From positions 16,004,432-16,068,431 of the forward strand of contig OY987249.1 in NCBI GenBank assembly GCA_963920765.1: a stretch of DNA of 64,000 nt, read 5' to 3'. Made by a program: the position numbers and the translations under genes. Shown piece after piece: positions 24,701 to 36,496 of the stretch (within the stretch, counting starts at the first letter, position 1; each line of letters starts with the position of its first letter). Origin of the DNA: Ulota crispa. Lineage: Eukaryota; Streptophyta; Bryopsida; Orthotrichales; Orthotrichaceae. The notes beneath the pieces were generated by a model. It made no database searches. It saw only the letters and a program-made list of their open reading frames with translations, and was not told the DNA's origin.

Positions 24701-27600
24701 TACCCCATTATGAAAGCGACAAATTATTCAGAATGAAAATTGCTCAACAACACGCAACAAAGGCAGCCCTAGAAGAGATACAAAAAGTCTTGCAAACATA
24801 CTTGCTCTTTTCTCCTCAATTCTTCCTCCTTGGCTCTCAGTTCTCTTTCCTTCTTCTTAAATTCCTGCTCACGCAAAAAAAAATTGCTACCAAAGTCAGT
24901 AACACAGAAAGGGCATAGACTCCACGAAAAGACTTGATTCAAATTGCAAAAGAGCTGGCACGAAGCCCCGGTAAAAGCGTGAACCAGTCACACTAACCTT
25001 GACATCTTAATACTTCATTGCCGAACTTACCGAATTACCAAGAGGGATATCCACCGTTGCATCATTTACTCCTGAGAATGCTGGTTCATGTGGAAGAGGT
25101 GAAAGTTTAGAGCTAGGCACCTGTCACATATTAGATTGCTTCCAATCAAAAGGTTGCCAATAACCGTCTCAGAAAAACTCTCTTCTTCTATATTGCAGCC
25201 TGCTCAACTCGCAACTAGCTTGCACCACAAGTGAAGGTAGTAAACAATTACAGAAAATACACTACTACGTTTACAAGAAATGGCATACCGTGTCAAAGAG
25301 ATTCCCACCATAAGGCGACTTCCCTGTCTGCGCCCGCACAACAGGATCCTGCACCATTGATATACCCTCGTCAAATCATAGACTCTTGGTTCCTCTTCAA
25401 AGTACGTCATTAACGACATAAATCGGCCATTGGATATGTTACTAAGCTATACTGTAACAAAGAAGAGTCCAAGCAGCAGCCCTCCCCTTCAACGCTCAAA
25501 AATAACCCCTAACTGCCATCCAATTACAAATGCTATAGTGTCTACTGTAATACATGTTTACTACAACTTATTTGTAACTTGATGTTCAAAAAGAAGGTAC
25601 AACGTATAATGATTAGAAATAATCCATACAGAAAAACTAAAAAAAAAACTTCATAGTTCTTATCAAAATCCATCTTCGAAAATCACCAAAAACAATTTTC
25701 TATTTTTAGTACGCATAATTTGGAATGCTAGACTAAAATCGTAAGATTATCAACACGGAATAATCGTGACAATAAATCTACTATTTAAATGCGTTCAAAG
25801 TCTACACAAATCCTAAAACTAATCATTTCTTCATCAAAGAGAATTCAAATATAAGCATTTTGATGCCTAAATATTTAGGAAAGTACATAGTTAAGTTTCT
25901 AATTAAAGAAGTACAGAGCCGATTTTCATCCCTACCAGAAATTACCAGTCATTCTTCAAACAAACTATCCTCTAAATGAATACCCGCTAAAAAGCCTATA
26001 AACGGGGTATATTTGTTCAATGCAACAATTACGAATTAGATGCCCGGCAGCCAAATATTCTCCAAATCATTTCGTGTCCACAGGCAGCAATCTAGTCTTC
26101 TTGATAGCTTCAGCTTGAAAACAATTAATCTCTCGAACCAAAAAGACCTAATCATTGAGATAGCTCACATCCAGAACGAGCGCAAACTAAGTCAAACTCG
26201 AAATCTAATTTAAGAAAGTCCCCGAATATCAAGGCATTCAGCAGAGTTTCCTCCAAGATCGTCTAAATTAAAGGCAATCGACGCAAATCAGGTAAGAAAA
26301 AATTCAATTCTCAGTATGAAACTTTTGCCACTCCGATCAGCAGTATCCAAAGCCTTTGCGGACAATGAATAGATTCCCTCTCTCTAAACGCTCAACTTAA
26401 AATGCCGCCACTCCAGTAACGACAGCCAAATTTTTCCAAACTTTTCAAGTCCACAAGCAGCATCCAATATTCTAATTGGAATCATGCAACATGTTATTTC
26501 AACCAGAGAAAAAGGCCTCAAGGACCTAAGCTAATCCGTGACTTGGCTCACGTCTTGAGTGAACACAAACTTAGTTTAAATTTGAATTTTAGAAAAGACT
26601 GACAATCAAGGCATAGAGCGTGAATTTCCTCCAATGTCCTCAGAATTTATGACCTCAAAACGCCACTCAAATAATGACAGCCAACTTTTCCAAGCCTTTC
26701 AAGTCCACAAGTAGCATCCAACATTCTAATTGGAATCATGCAACATGTTATTTCAGCCACAGAAAAAGGCTAACTCCTCGAACATCAAGGACCTAAGCTA
26801 ATCCGTGACTTGGCTCACGTCTTAAGTGAACGCATACTTAGTTTAAATTTGAATTTTAAGAGGAACTGAAAATCAAGGCATAGATAGGGCGTGAATTTCC
26901 TCCAATGTCCTCAGAATTTATTAAAATGCCGCCACTCTAGTAATGACAGCCAAATTTTCCAAAACTTTAAAGTCCACAAGTAGCATCCAATATTCTGATT
27001 ATAATCATACAACATGTTATTTCAGCCACAGAAAAAGGCTAACTCCTCGAACCTCAAGGACCTAATCTGTGACTTAGCTCACGTCTTAAGTGAACGCAAA
27101 CTTAGTTTAAATTTAAACTCTAGAACGGACTAAAAATCAAGGCATAGATAGAGCGTGAGTTTCCTCCAATGTCCTCTGAATTTATCACCTAAAAACGCCA
27201 CTCAAATAACGACAGCCAACTTTTTCCAAGCTTTTCAAGTCCACAAGTAAGCATCCAATATTCTGATTATAATCATGCAGCATGTTATTTCAGCCAGAGA
27301 AAAAGGCTAACTCCTCGAACCTCAAGGACCTAAGTTTAATCCGTGACTTGGCTCACGTCTTAAGAGAACACAAACTTGGTTTAACCTTAAATTCTAGAAG
27401 CGACTGAAAATCAAGGCATAGAGCGTAAGTCTCCTCCAATGTCCTCAGAATGTATTACCTCAAAACGCAAATCAGAACAAGAAAAAAGAAAGTCTCAAGT
27501 ATTCAAATCAGTATGAAACGGTTTTCGCATGTGCACTTACAGAGAACGGATTCACTTCCTCCTCTGCGTCAAACGGATTCCTATCGTAACGACCTGCCAT
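21772..27600 (-). CDS. SCAMP: Secretory carrier-associated membrane protein (13 exons, 301 aa)
   Basis: Exons in coding order: 27600-27541, 25348-25289, 25120-25031, 24864-24802, 24406-24373, 24120-23998, 23766-23701, 23547-23454, 23205-23160, 22878-22811, 22400-22352, 22221-22156, 21858-21772. All phases agree (906 nt). The N-terminus has two NPF motifs (RNPFD, VNPFS) for EH-domain binding, then a Lys/Glu-rich coiled coil (about 71-107), the conserved KNWPPF and ILHHDI block, and four membrane segments with YRPLYRAMR between the second and third. SCAMPs are tetraspanning proteins of trans-Golgi, endosomal and plasma membranes that act in vesicle traffic. The C-terminal tail is short and basic. 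Exons are small (34-123 nt), and intron 1 is 2.2 kb and holds a tandem repeat array. Confidence 0.95.
26041..27530. repeat. ~265-bp tandem array in SCAMP intron 1
   Basis: Four clear units begin near 26399, 26657, 26924 and 27192. Each contains GACAGCCAA, AGTCCACAAG, AGCATCCAA, CATGTTATTTCA, GAAAAAGGC, GGCTCACGTCTTA, AATCAAGGCATAGA and TTTCCTCCAATGTCCTC in the same order. A fifth, diverged unit lies at about 26041-26290. The sequence after the diverged unit (ending CAGTATGAAAC near 26320) recurs after the last unit near 27517, so unit and flank were duplicated together. The array fills most of the 2192-bp intron next to the donor site. Units alternate in how they begin (AAAATGCCGCCACT versus AAAACGCCACTCAAA), suggesting a dimer duplicated after a monomer. 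Confidence 0.85.
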
Positions 27601-30600
27601 CTAAACACCTCGTGTAAATTGCCTGAGACAAATTCAAGTGGCCAAGCTTCCACGAAGCGTAAACCTTCCTTAAGAACTCCAGAAAGCGCCTCTTGCCTTC
27701 AGAAAAAACGCCAGCGTGACCTGGACGTCGCTAACATGAACAAGAGATGGCTGAAAACAGAAGGAGAAACGGATCGAGGACGAGGAAAGCATCAGGAGAG
27801 GAACGGGGGCGAGGGTTTTGAAGAGCGTGAGTCGGCAAAGAAACGGAGCAATGCCGCAAGTGTCGCGATGCGAACAGAAAATGGAAGCACAAGAGGTAAT
27901 CACTCATGAAATTAACGATATTCATCCGACATCCAAGCTTCATCCAGTTTTATCATCCAAAGTTGTAGATTCATCCGTCTTATTCATTCATTTCCATCAA
28001 GAACTTAACTACTACTGCCACTCAAGAGATTCGCCGCAAACCTGATGTGGCCATGCACGAATGTCGAGAGCCTGACGTGGCATAGTCTGATGGTCACAGA
28101 CGTGGTTAAATTTAGCAAAACTTTATACCAAAGCTTATCAAATCGTTTCATGTCAACACGAAAATGTCAAGTCAATCTTGGGTTGAGATTTCAGAACATT
28201 TTTAGCAAAATGACTTTTCGAATGTGGCAAAGGGAGCCTTTTTGTGAGTCCATAGCTTTGTCAGGTTTCGTTTCCCTTGGAATGGTCCAAGATATTCATT
28301 CAAGATTTATAGTAGTTGGCGTTTCTCAAAAAGTTCCAGGGATCATTTCCTCACAAGGTTACACTTGATGGGCATTGCTTCAAGGTTTTGCTAAGGAAAT
28401 ATTGCCACAATGCTACAAAAATAGTCTTTGCTCAACAATTAGTATTTCCAAAGCTTAATAGCTTTTTAGCATACTAGTGGAGATGCCCTTAGTAGGCATA
28501 TTAACCTTCATCTTTTTTGAAATTCCTTCTTTTCAATATGTAGATATCACGATATAATGAAAAATTTTCATATTTTAAAAAGCAACAATAGAAATAAAAA
28601 TAGAGATGTGAACAAAAAGATCCATTCCTTACTCAAACTCTTCTCATGTAGTCAATTTTTCATCAAGTTTAAAACCAATTACATATTTTGAAAGCCTAAA
28701 AAGGGGACAATATGCATTAAAAGTTGAAGAGTAGACTAATTCAACTACAGTACATGCTTTTAATCCATGCTATAGAATGCCTACTTGGTGTAAAAAGTTT
28801 AAATTTATTGAATAGGTGTTAATTTCCTACTTTTCAGCAATTTAAGTGCTAATGGGAAGTCAAAAGGTCACAAATAGAGATTGAAAAAGCCACAAGTAGG
28901 TCAAGAGTCAGTAGGTTTTTGTGAAAGGATAAGTGAAGAACCAAATGGGTGGGAAAAAGGTTGCAAATAGGGAAAGGAAGTAAGAAGGACCTAATGCTTG
29001 GAGCGTAGAGTCCAGCCAAGTTGGCTGTTTTGTTGTTTTTTGTGCAATTTGCTTGTTAATAGATAACTATTTGTGGAAGATTTTGTGTGTTGTGTTTTAC
29101 TTGAATGTGTTGAATTCAAGTTGGACTATGAGAAATTGTTGTTGTGAGTGTTTGAGATTGAAGTTGTAATCCAACTTGGAAATTGATTTGGGTTATCAAG
29201 TGTAATTGTGTATTCAATTTGGAATGAGTTATCTATGAGGAATTGTGCTGAGTTGAGTTGAATAGAATGAAGTTGGTCTGTGAATGTATTTGAAAGCCAA
29301 ATAGGAAAGTTTGAACTAGATTCTTCTCGAGTAAAGAAATTCAAAGATCAACTTGGAGAGGGTTTTGAGTATTGAGAAATGAACAATTGTTTGAGTATTA
29401 TATTTATGTGCATGAAAGTGGTAATCAGATGCTTGTAAGATTGAAAGTCATAAGCCTGATTGACATGTGTTCGATCTGAGTGTATTAATTCCTATTGGTT
29501 TTGGATTTGCAGAGTCAGAAGTATTACTAGTAGTGCTTGAGCATTCGCTGCTTGTTGTTTAGTGTCGTTATAGTTTCAAGTTATGAATGGAATCAAGTGA
29601 TGAGCAAATTCTCCAATTAGAATGAAGAGAGATTTAGTGGCTAAATTCAGAGTGAATCTGTGAGTAAAAGCTAGTTGGTTCTTTCTAAATTACTTAAGTT
29701 GAATCTACCAATTTGAGTCATTAAGTAGTCTAGCCAAGTGGATGAGTTAAATTTAAGTGGTCCAAGTTGGAGAGAATAAACCAGAGAGTAATGTGAATCA
29801 ATTTGGGAATCAATTTGGGAGAGAAAAACTAAATAAAAAAAAAAATCTTGAGTTGATAAATAGAAGCTGAATGGATAGAAAGACCAATTTGGAAGTAATT
29901 GGAGTATTAAGCCAAGTCGAAAGTGAGGATTAAGAGTCTTATCATAGCTGAATAATAATAAAAACAATCCAAATTGGATTGGTGAGAAACTGAGGGAACA
30001 AAAGGAGCTTTGAGAGTGATTGAGGGAATATTCCAAATTTGAAATTAAAAGATCCAGTGAGGTGAAATCCAACTTGAAGTGCTAAGTCAAGAGAGAACAA
30101 AGCAATCTTGTTCAAGAGTGACTTAGAATAATCAGCCTATTAGGGGAGTGAAAGTAAGAGAGTAAAATATTGAGTTGAATAAAGGAGCTCTGAGAGCAAG
30201 AGAATAAATTAGTCGAGTGGGAAAGTGAAAGAAAAAGAAAGAATAATAAATTCCTACTTGGAGAGTAATTGCCTGAGTGGCTATGAGGTACAAAAAATCC
30301 CGACTTGGAGTAAAGACCAAAGCTGCAAAGCTGTCAAGCTTGAAGGATAAAGATTAAAGCCGATTGAAAAAGATAAAAGAAACAACTTGGAGCTAGAAAA
30401 CGAAAGCTTCAAGATGTTGGAGGTTAAAGATAAATGATAGAAAAGCCAGATTTGAACATTCTTACTCTATTTGGGCAATTAATTAAGAGTGAAACATCCT
30501 AATAGCAATTAGGAGCATGGCCAATAATCCGATTAAAAAAGGAACTTCCTACTTGGGTTTAAGTACAATTGAAAGAGTCTTGCATACCTATGAGAAATAG

Positions 30601-31612
30601 CCTCCCTAAACAAACTCATCCCTAAACTAGGTTTACAAATAAAGTAATCCAAAATCTAACCTCACACATGCCAAGAATTTTTTTTGCACTATCAAATATG
30701 TTATATCCATCAAGTTCTGGTCTTCTATCAACAATTTTTTAAGCTTTTAACTAGCTTTTAGAGCTTGAAATTACCTCAACTCAACATTAGAGAAAAAGTC
30801 AGGTCTCTAAGAGGATGCCAAGAATTGACATCTTAAGTTATTAACAGAGGGCTACATGAGCTAGCTGGAGTACATTTTATCTGACAAAAACTTGTCTCTA
30901 CCTTATCTAACTTCCAAGTCAGACATGTAATATCAGTCAATATATCTGTTTGTAGTGTCAAGGACATGGCAATACTTTATTGTATAACAAAACTTCTTTA
31001 CTCTTTTATGTTTTCAAGGCTTTTGCAGTACAACTGATTTTCATAAAATCCAAGCTTGGATTTTCACAACATGTCATAGTGAAGCATAGCTCCTGGTTTG
31101 TTATGAAGTACGAGAGCCTATCAATGTGGTCAACCCAGGGGATGGAAAAGAGTCACTATGAGGTTAAAACGACTTATTCAAAGCATACCCAACATTTTGG
31201 AACTCAACATCACCATCTCTCAATTGTTCAGACCCAATGGTGGTATCGAGTGATCCAGGCAAGGGAGTGCAAGCGAGAAAAAAACTAGGGCACTTGCAAG
31301 TAGCCCAATAGTAATAGCTACTAGGGCATTAACAGAGAAGAGGCGTCAAATTTATCTCTCATCGACAGGAAGTCAAAGGCATGCAGAGTGGCGCACTAGT
31401 TGTGTTTGGGTTCAGTCAAGGTACCTCTCTCAAGAGTCTCTCAGAAAATGAAGATGGTGCTGAATGAAGGGGTTTTTCCCAAGGCTTACTTCATTTGTAA
31501 GTAAAATGGTAGTAGTGAAGCATAGCTCCTAGTTTGTTATGAAGGGATTTTTTCCAAGGCTTACTTCAAGTGTAAGTTAAATTTTCAGTTTTTTCTTACT
31601 GCAATCAACACG
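27601..31612. other. SCAMP promoter and intergenic region
   Basis: The first few hundred bases upstream of the SCAMP start are moderately GC-rich and probably promoter/5' UTR. From 28840 to about 30480 the + strand is strikingly purine-rich and C-poor, with many recurrences of AACTTGGAG, CCAACTTGG and CAATTTGGA. Two segments near 31078 and 31513 (GTGAAGCATAGCTCCT) are direct duplicates. No exon is recognised. Confidence 0.5.
31078..31590. repeat. Local direct duplications
   Basis: GTGAAGCATAGCTCCTGGTT at 31079 recurs with one change at 31515, and CCCAAGGCTTACTTCA near 31477 recurs at about 31553 with small changes. The region looks built from a short duplicated segment; no gene is associated. 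Confidence 0.55.
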
Positions 31613-31854
31613 ATATTCATTAATTTGGGAATTCCAGCACATTTTAGGATTTTTGGCCACATTTTTATTTCATGTCACACCCATTTTATTTTCACTTTTT
31701 CATGACTAATCTGGATTTAGACATCTGTCATCTGTAAAGTATCTGTCAAGTATCAATTGTTTTCTCACATGTGTGCCAAACAAGATTAAGACGAGAGTTT
31801 CAGATTAAGGAGACATACAAATTGGGAATTGCCATTTCCCAAATTAATGAATAT
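31613..31854. mobile_element. 242-bp inverted-repeat element (TTTGGGAA ends, family H-like)
   Basis: ATATTCATTAATTTGGGAA at the left is mirrored by TTCCCAAATTAATGAATAT at the right. It resembles the TTGGGAAA-ended elements in nitrate reductase introns (41065-41327 and 44183-44362). Non-coding. Confidence 0.6.
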
Positions 31855-33056
31855 TGTTAATTGCATTTTGTTTGATGTCATTTAATATAGTCTTCTCAAC
31901 ACTAATAAAAGGGTGGGTTTGAATTAGGCTTCAACATTGCTGTTGGGAGAATACACCTCATGATTTCATGGATTTTCAAGTAATCTTCTTTTGTACTTCC
32001 TTCAATAGAGTTGAAAACGAGAGAGGACAAATATGTTAAGAGGATGAGGGTTGTACTTAAAGTTTCAAGGACTTGTTCTTCCAATTACACCAAAAGTGGT
32101 CCCAACTACCTACTGTGTAATAGACACTAAGTAAGTTATAGATCCAGTATTAATCTTGCAACCAAAAAATTTGTTGCCAAGTCATCTACTCTGTTGGCAA
32201 AGGTAATTGTACCCTTCCATCCTTTGAATTAAAATACATCTTCTCAAATTAAAAAAATAGTAAACGACACGATTTGGGGCTATTTAAATATGAATTTTCT
32301 TGTACCAAAACCTCTGGCACTTCAGGTGTACCCCCCTGAACTATCCAATAGAATTGCTTTCATCTCACAGTATGCACTCATCACAACCATGAGCAGTAAT
32401 AGGGGTATAGTTTAGAAAGGACAAAATAAATGCAATGTTGGGGGTCCTCTAAACCATTTCGTGGCAGCCCTCTCACAAGTCCACATTTCCTCTAATGAGT
32501 AGGCCTCTTGTAAATAGAGAGAGGGACACAATGCACTAAAACTTGATATGAGTCAAATTGGGAGAAGTGTTAGTAAAAAATATTTGAAAAAGTGTTAAAT
32601 TTTGATTAAAATGCTTTTAAAATCATTACAAGTCCACTATAAATCTATTGCAAATATGCTCTCAATCCATTAGTTTTAGATTTAGTGAAGCATTGATTGT
32701 GTGAGAGGGGCGTGAGTGAGGCATGGATCTTTTGGTCCCCATCTCTATATTCCTATTTTCTCGGTTGGCCGATTCCATTTCCTTTCATCACAACAACATA
32801 ATTCAAGATCTTTGCCTCCAAACACAGATTTAATTTTTTTCCAATTTCGGGTTCTAATACTAAAATTCGAAATTCACGCAATGTCCAAGCGCGAAAAAAT
32901 TGGGTGTTTCTTCATTTTCAATCCAGATACAAAGAAAACAGAAATTCTCAAAAGCAATACAAAAAAAATCTCAAATATAAAAAGAATGAAGGATTTGACA
33001 AAGACAATTCCTGCACCTACTAAAATCTCAACTCAATATAGTAGGATAAACGAATG
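31855..33056. other. AT-rich intergenic region
   Basis: No exon, RNA gene or bounded element is visible. A 138-residue open frame at 32716-33132 runs into the hairpin element and has no recognisable domain. Confidence 0.45.
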
Positions 33057-33974
33057 TACTGTACAGTACCCGGAAACAAGTGTACTTACTGCCCTCTTTT
33101 GGCAAAGTAAAACTTGCCTAAAACTTGCATGACATAAAGTATATTTGATATTTTTTTTTGTTGTGCATTACAATTTTGTAATTCTTATGTAATTCCAAAC
33201 AAGTATATCAAATCTTAGTTTCAGAAAACCTAAACTCCATTTTTAATGGATTTTTTTGTATGAATTTCATGGTTTGTACATGATAATTGATTGAAAAACA
33301 TTGGTGATGAATTTTTAAGATTTGATTGCATGAGTGTATAGGTAACATCCATATGCACATCCTCCATGTTAAAAAGAAGCCTCTTAAGCAACAAAAATGT
33401 GATCTTCAAAAGATTTAGTCAATTTGAGTGTGACTTGTGATATGTCCAAAATTTTGTAAAATAGTTATTTTGATTTTTGAACTTTTTTCTCACCAAGTAA
33501 ACATAATATCATGTTCAAAACCACAAACTTAGTCACAATGTATGAGTCAAATAGCAAATAATGATTATCATACAAAAATATATGTTTTACAAAATTTTGG
33601 ACATATCACAAGTCACACTAAATCCTTTGAAGATCACATTTTTGTTGCTTAAGAGGCTTCTTTTTAGCATGGAGGATGTGCATATGGATGTTACCTATAC
33701 ACTCATGCAATCAAATCTCAAAAATTCATCACCAATGTTTTTCAATCAATTATCATGTACAAACCATGAAGTTCATACAAAAAAATCCATTAAAAATGGA
33801 GTTTAGGTTTTCTGAAACTAAAATTTGGTATGCTTGTTTGGGATTACATAAGAATTACAAAATTGTGATGCACAACAAAAAAATGTCAAATATACTTTAT
33901 GTCATGCAAGTTTTAGGCAAGTTTTACTTTGCCAAAAGAGGGCAGTACGTATACTTGTTTCTGAGTACTGTACA
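33057..33974. mobile_element. Giant foldback element, copy 1 (~440-bp arms)
   Basis: The two halves are near-perfect inverses around a centre near 33515. Paired markers include TACTGCCCTCTTTTGGCAAA (left) and its inverse at about 33936, GTATAGGTAACATCCATATG (left, 33339) and its inverse near 33680, and the end word TGTACAGTAC on both sides. Few mismatches are visible. A transcript would fold into a hairpin of about 440 bp. Open frames inside are by-products. Probably a foldback/long-TIR DNA transposon derivative. Confidence 0.85.
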
Positions 33975-34903
33975 ATACCCTTGAATAAAGTTTGTCGCAC
34001 TCCGTTTTTTCACTTGTAGGCAATGTCACATTATGTTTTGAAATTGAGGTCAATTTAGCTTTATTGATCTTGTATTTTTATTATCTCATTCTTGACCTCA
34101 ATGCCAATCAAGCATACCAAAATTCAACCTCAAAAAATTAAAATCCAAAATTTAACAAATTGCTTTGTGTCACAATACAAGATTTTACACAGTTTTACAA
34201 GAAGATTGATTGAAAATCATGGATGATGAATTTTGGAGAATTGATTGCATGGGTGTATAGGTAACATCCATATGCACATCCAAATGCACATCCAAATGCT
34301 AAAAAAAAATCCCTTAAGTAAATAGAAATTGATCTTCATAAGGTTTAGTGTGACATGTGATATGTCCAAATCTCATAAAATAGATATTTTTAATTTTTAG
34401 TTGGATTTTCACCAAATAAACACAACAATATGTTCAAAGTTACAAACTTAGTCATAGTGTATGAGCAAAATAGCAAAATTTGATTATCATAAGAAAATAT
34501 CTATTTTACGAGATTTGGACATATCACATGTCACACTAAACCTTATGGAGATCAATTTCTGTTTACTTAAGGGGTTTTTTTTAGCATGGAAGATGTGCAT
34601 ATGGATGTTACCTATACACCTATAAATCAATTCTCCAAAATTCATCATTAATGATTTTCAATCAATCTTCTTTATAAAATTGTGTAAAATCTTGATTTGT
34701 GACACAAAACAATTTGTCAAATTTTGGATTTTAATTTTTTGAGGTTGAATTTTAGTATGCTTGATTGGCATTGAGGTCAAGAATGAGATAATAAAAATAC
34801 AAGATCAATAAAGCTATATTGACCTCAATTTCAAAACATAACGTGACGTTGCCTACAAGTGAAAAAACGGAGTGCGACAAACTTTATTCAAGGCCATTGT
34901 ACA
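33969..34903. mobile_element. Giant foldback element, copy 2 (~440-bp arms), abutting copy 1
   Basis: Left end TGTACAATACCCTTGAATAA and the right end ATTCAAGGCCATTGTACA are inverse. The pair GTCGCACTCCGTTTTTTCAC (33997) and its inverse at about 34858 is exact. The central part is homologous to the core of copy 1 (GTATAGGTAACATCCATATG, TATGTCCAAA, TTAGTGTGAC), but the outer parts differ. The TGTACA at the junction is shared by both copies. Two related foldback elements thus sit end to end. Confidence 0.85.
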
Positions 34904-36496
34904 TATTGGTGTCAAATTTGACATTTTAGCACATTTAATAATACTTGTAAACTACATGCGCTAATTGCGAAAATCTCATTTCGGATTATTAGTCAGTTTC
35001 AACGTTTGAGAGGAGGATCGTGACCTTGGGAGAGGTCCCAAGATTTATTCCAAGCAATATTTGGGGGATTTTTTTAAGCTCTTTAAGTAATGTTCACATT
35101 TCGCAAGAATGAGCCACTTCTTTTCCGATGCTTACAAGTCTCATCACCTTATCTCAAAAAATTCATGTTTTTTTTTTTTTTCAAAGTTATTTTCTTATTA
35201 ACCAATTTGCTACAATAGAACTCCTCTAAACTAATATTTTGCATCTCCCAACACTACTTATCTTCTTCCCACCCCATTATATAACAAATAATCTCTAATC
35301 TCAAGCATATTAGTTTACAAGAGTTTTACAATAGTCAACAGTGCAAAAGTACATTCCCAAAAATCAAGTTTTAGTGTCAAAATTTGATTCAACATGTCCA
35401 TTTGGGCACTTTGGTGCCGCAATGGATTTTTGGAACCAAACTTTGACACTACATCTCAACTCCCTAAAATTGCTTCTCTACTAGACAAGTTATTTGTATA
35501 ATTGCACCCTCTACTAAGAATGTTAACTTGTAATAATTTGAGAAGTAAGTGAGTTTGCAAGACACATTACTAAGGTGGTCCATAGTAATTTAGATTAAAA
35601 CAATATACTACAGGTTACAACATTTAAACACTATCACAAATAGTATGACTCAAGTGGCCAAAATTTTGAGAAACTTTTACAAGTACTTGTCTTAGCTAAG
35701 GAGTGTATGAAGAATGTGTTGGAATATATCAGCTAATGTCAAAGGATGACTTAGGGTTTCATCTAGCCTTTAACATTCATGTCTTCGTTAGTGTTTTAGA
35801 TCACAGAGACTTAGAATAAAAGGCAGTTTATCACCGTAAGTAGTATCAGTTGTAGCACTAGCACAAGACGAGAAGATACTCGGCCTTGTTTCTTACAGAA
35901 TGTTAGCATTAATGGAAGTTGGGCCACCAAGTTACTAATTTCCTCTGCTAAAATGTGCAGAACCCCATAACAATGTTATAAACACTCTATTGAGATTATC
36001 ATCAGCGAAAAAAAAGGAGAATGCAGTGAAAATATTACAAAATTAGGGGCACAATCAAAATCAGCCCAAAGCTCCATCTTCAAACCCAAGAGGAAGGATA
36101 CACACACAGAATGACAAAATCCAAAAAAATGGAGTAAAAATTCGACTGACAACTTTATTGTCAATCAATCAAGGGTGAGGGGAAATAAAAATTTGCAACT
36201 GTGCCCACAGAAGCACACATCATCGACCAGACACAGTTGTAACCAAAAAATTGATATATCAGGCCTCAATGAAGAGCACCCACAGTGAAAACTACCTCCC
36301 TAAATATCATACACATCCGCCACTTTCTATCTACACTTTGTACACAACTCCTGCTCAGACAGGCAAAAAAAATTCTCTCTGACTCTCAACACTCTCTCTG
36401 TATACTACACTCCTCTTTTGCGAGGCCGGCACTCCTGTCCAAGTGTTACATTTTTGTTCACATGTGTTCGGGACTGTACCACGAATTAAATTATAA
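34904..36496. other. Intergenic region and nitrate reductase 3' UTR
   Basis: A lone Emigrant-like end (CAATAGAACTCCTCTAAAC) lies at about 35211, with no partner found. Bases from about 35950 to 36496 probably include the nitrate reductase 3' UTR. No exon is visible. Confidence 0.5.

Noticed and set aside
28045-28368. 107-residue open frame upstream of SCAMP
   Set aside because: No recognisable domain; likely chance in promoter/spacer DNA.
33561-33984. Open frames inside the giant hairpin
   Set aside because: They result from the inverted repeat; their mirror-image counterparts are closed and no protein family is recognised.
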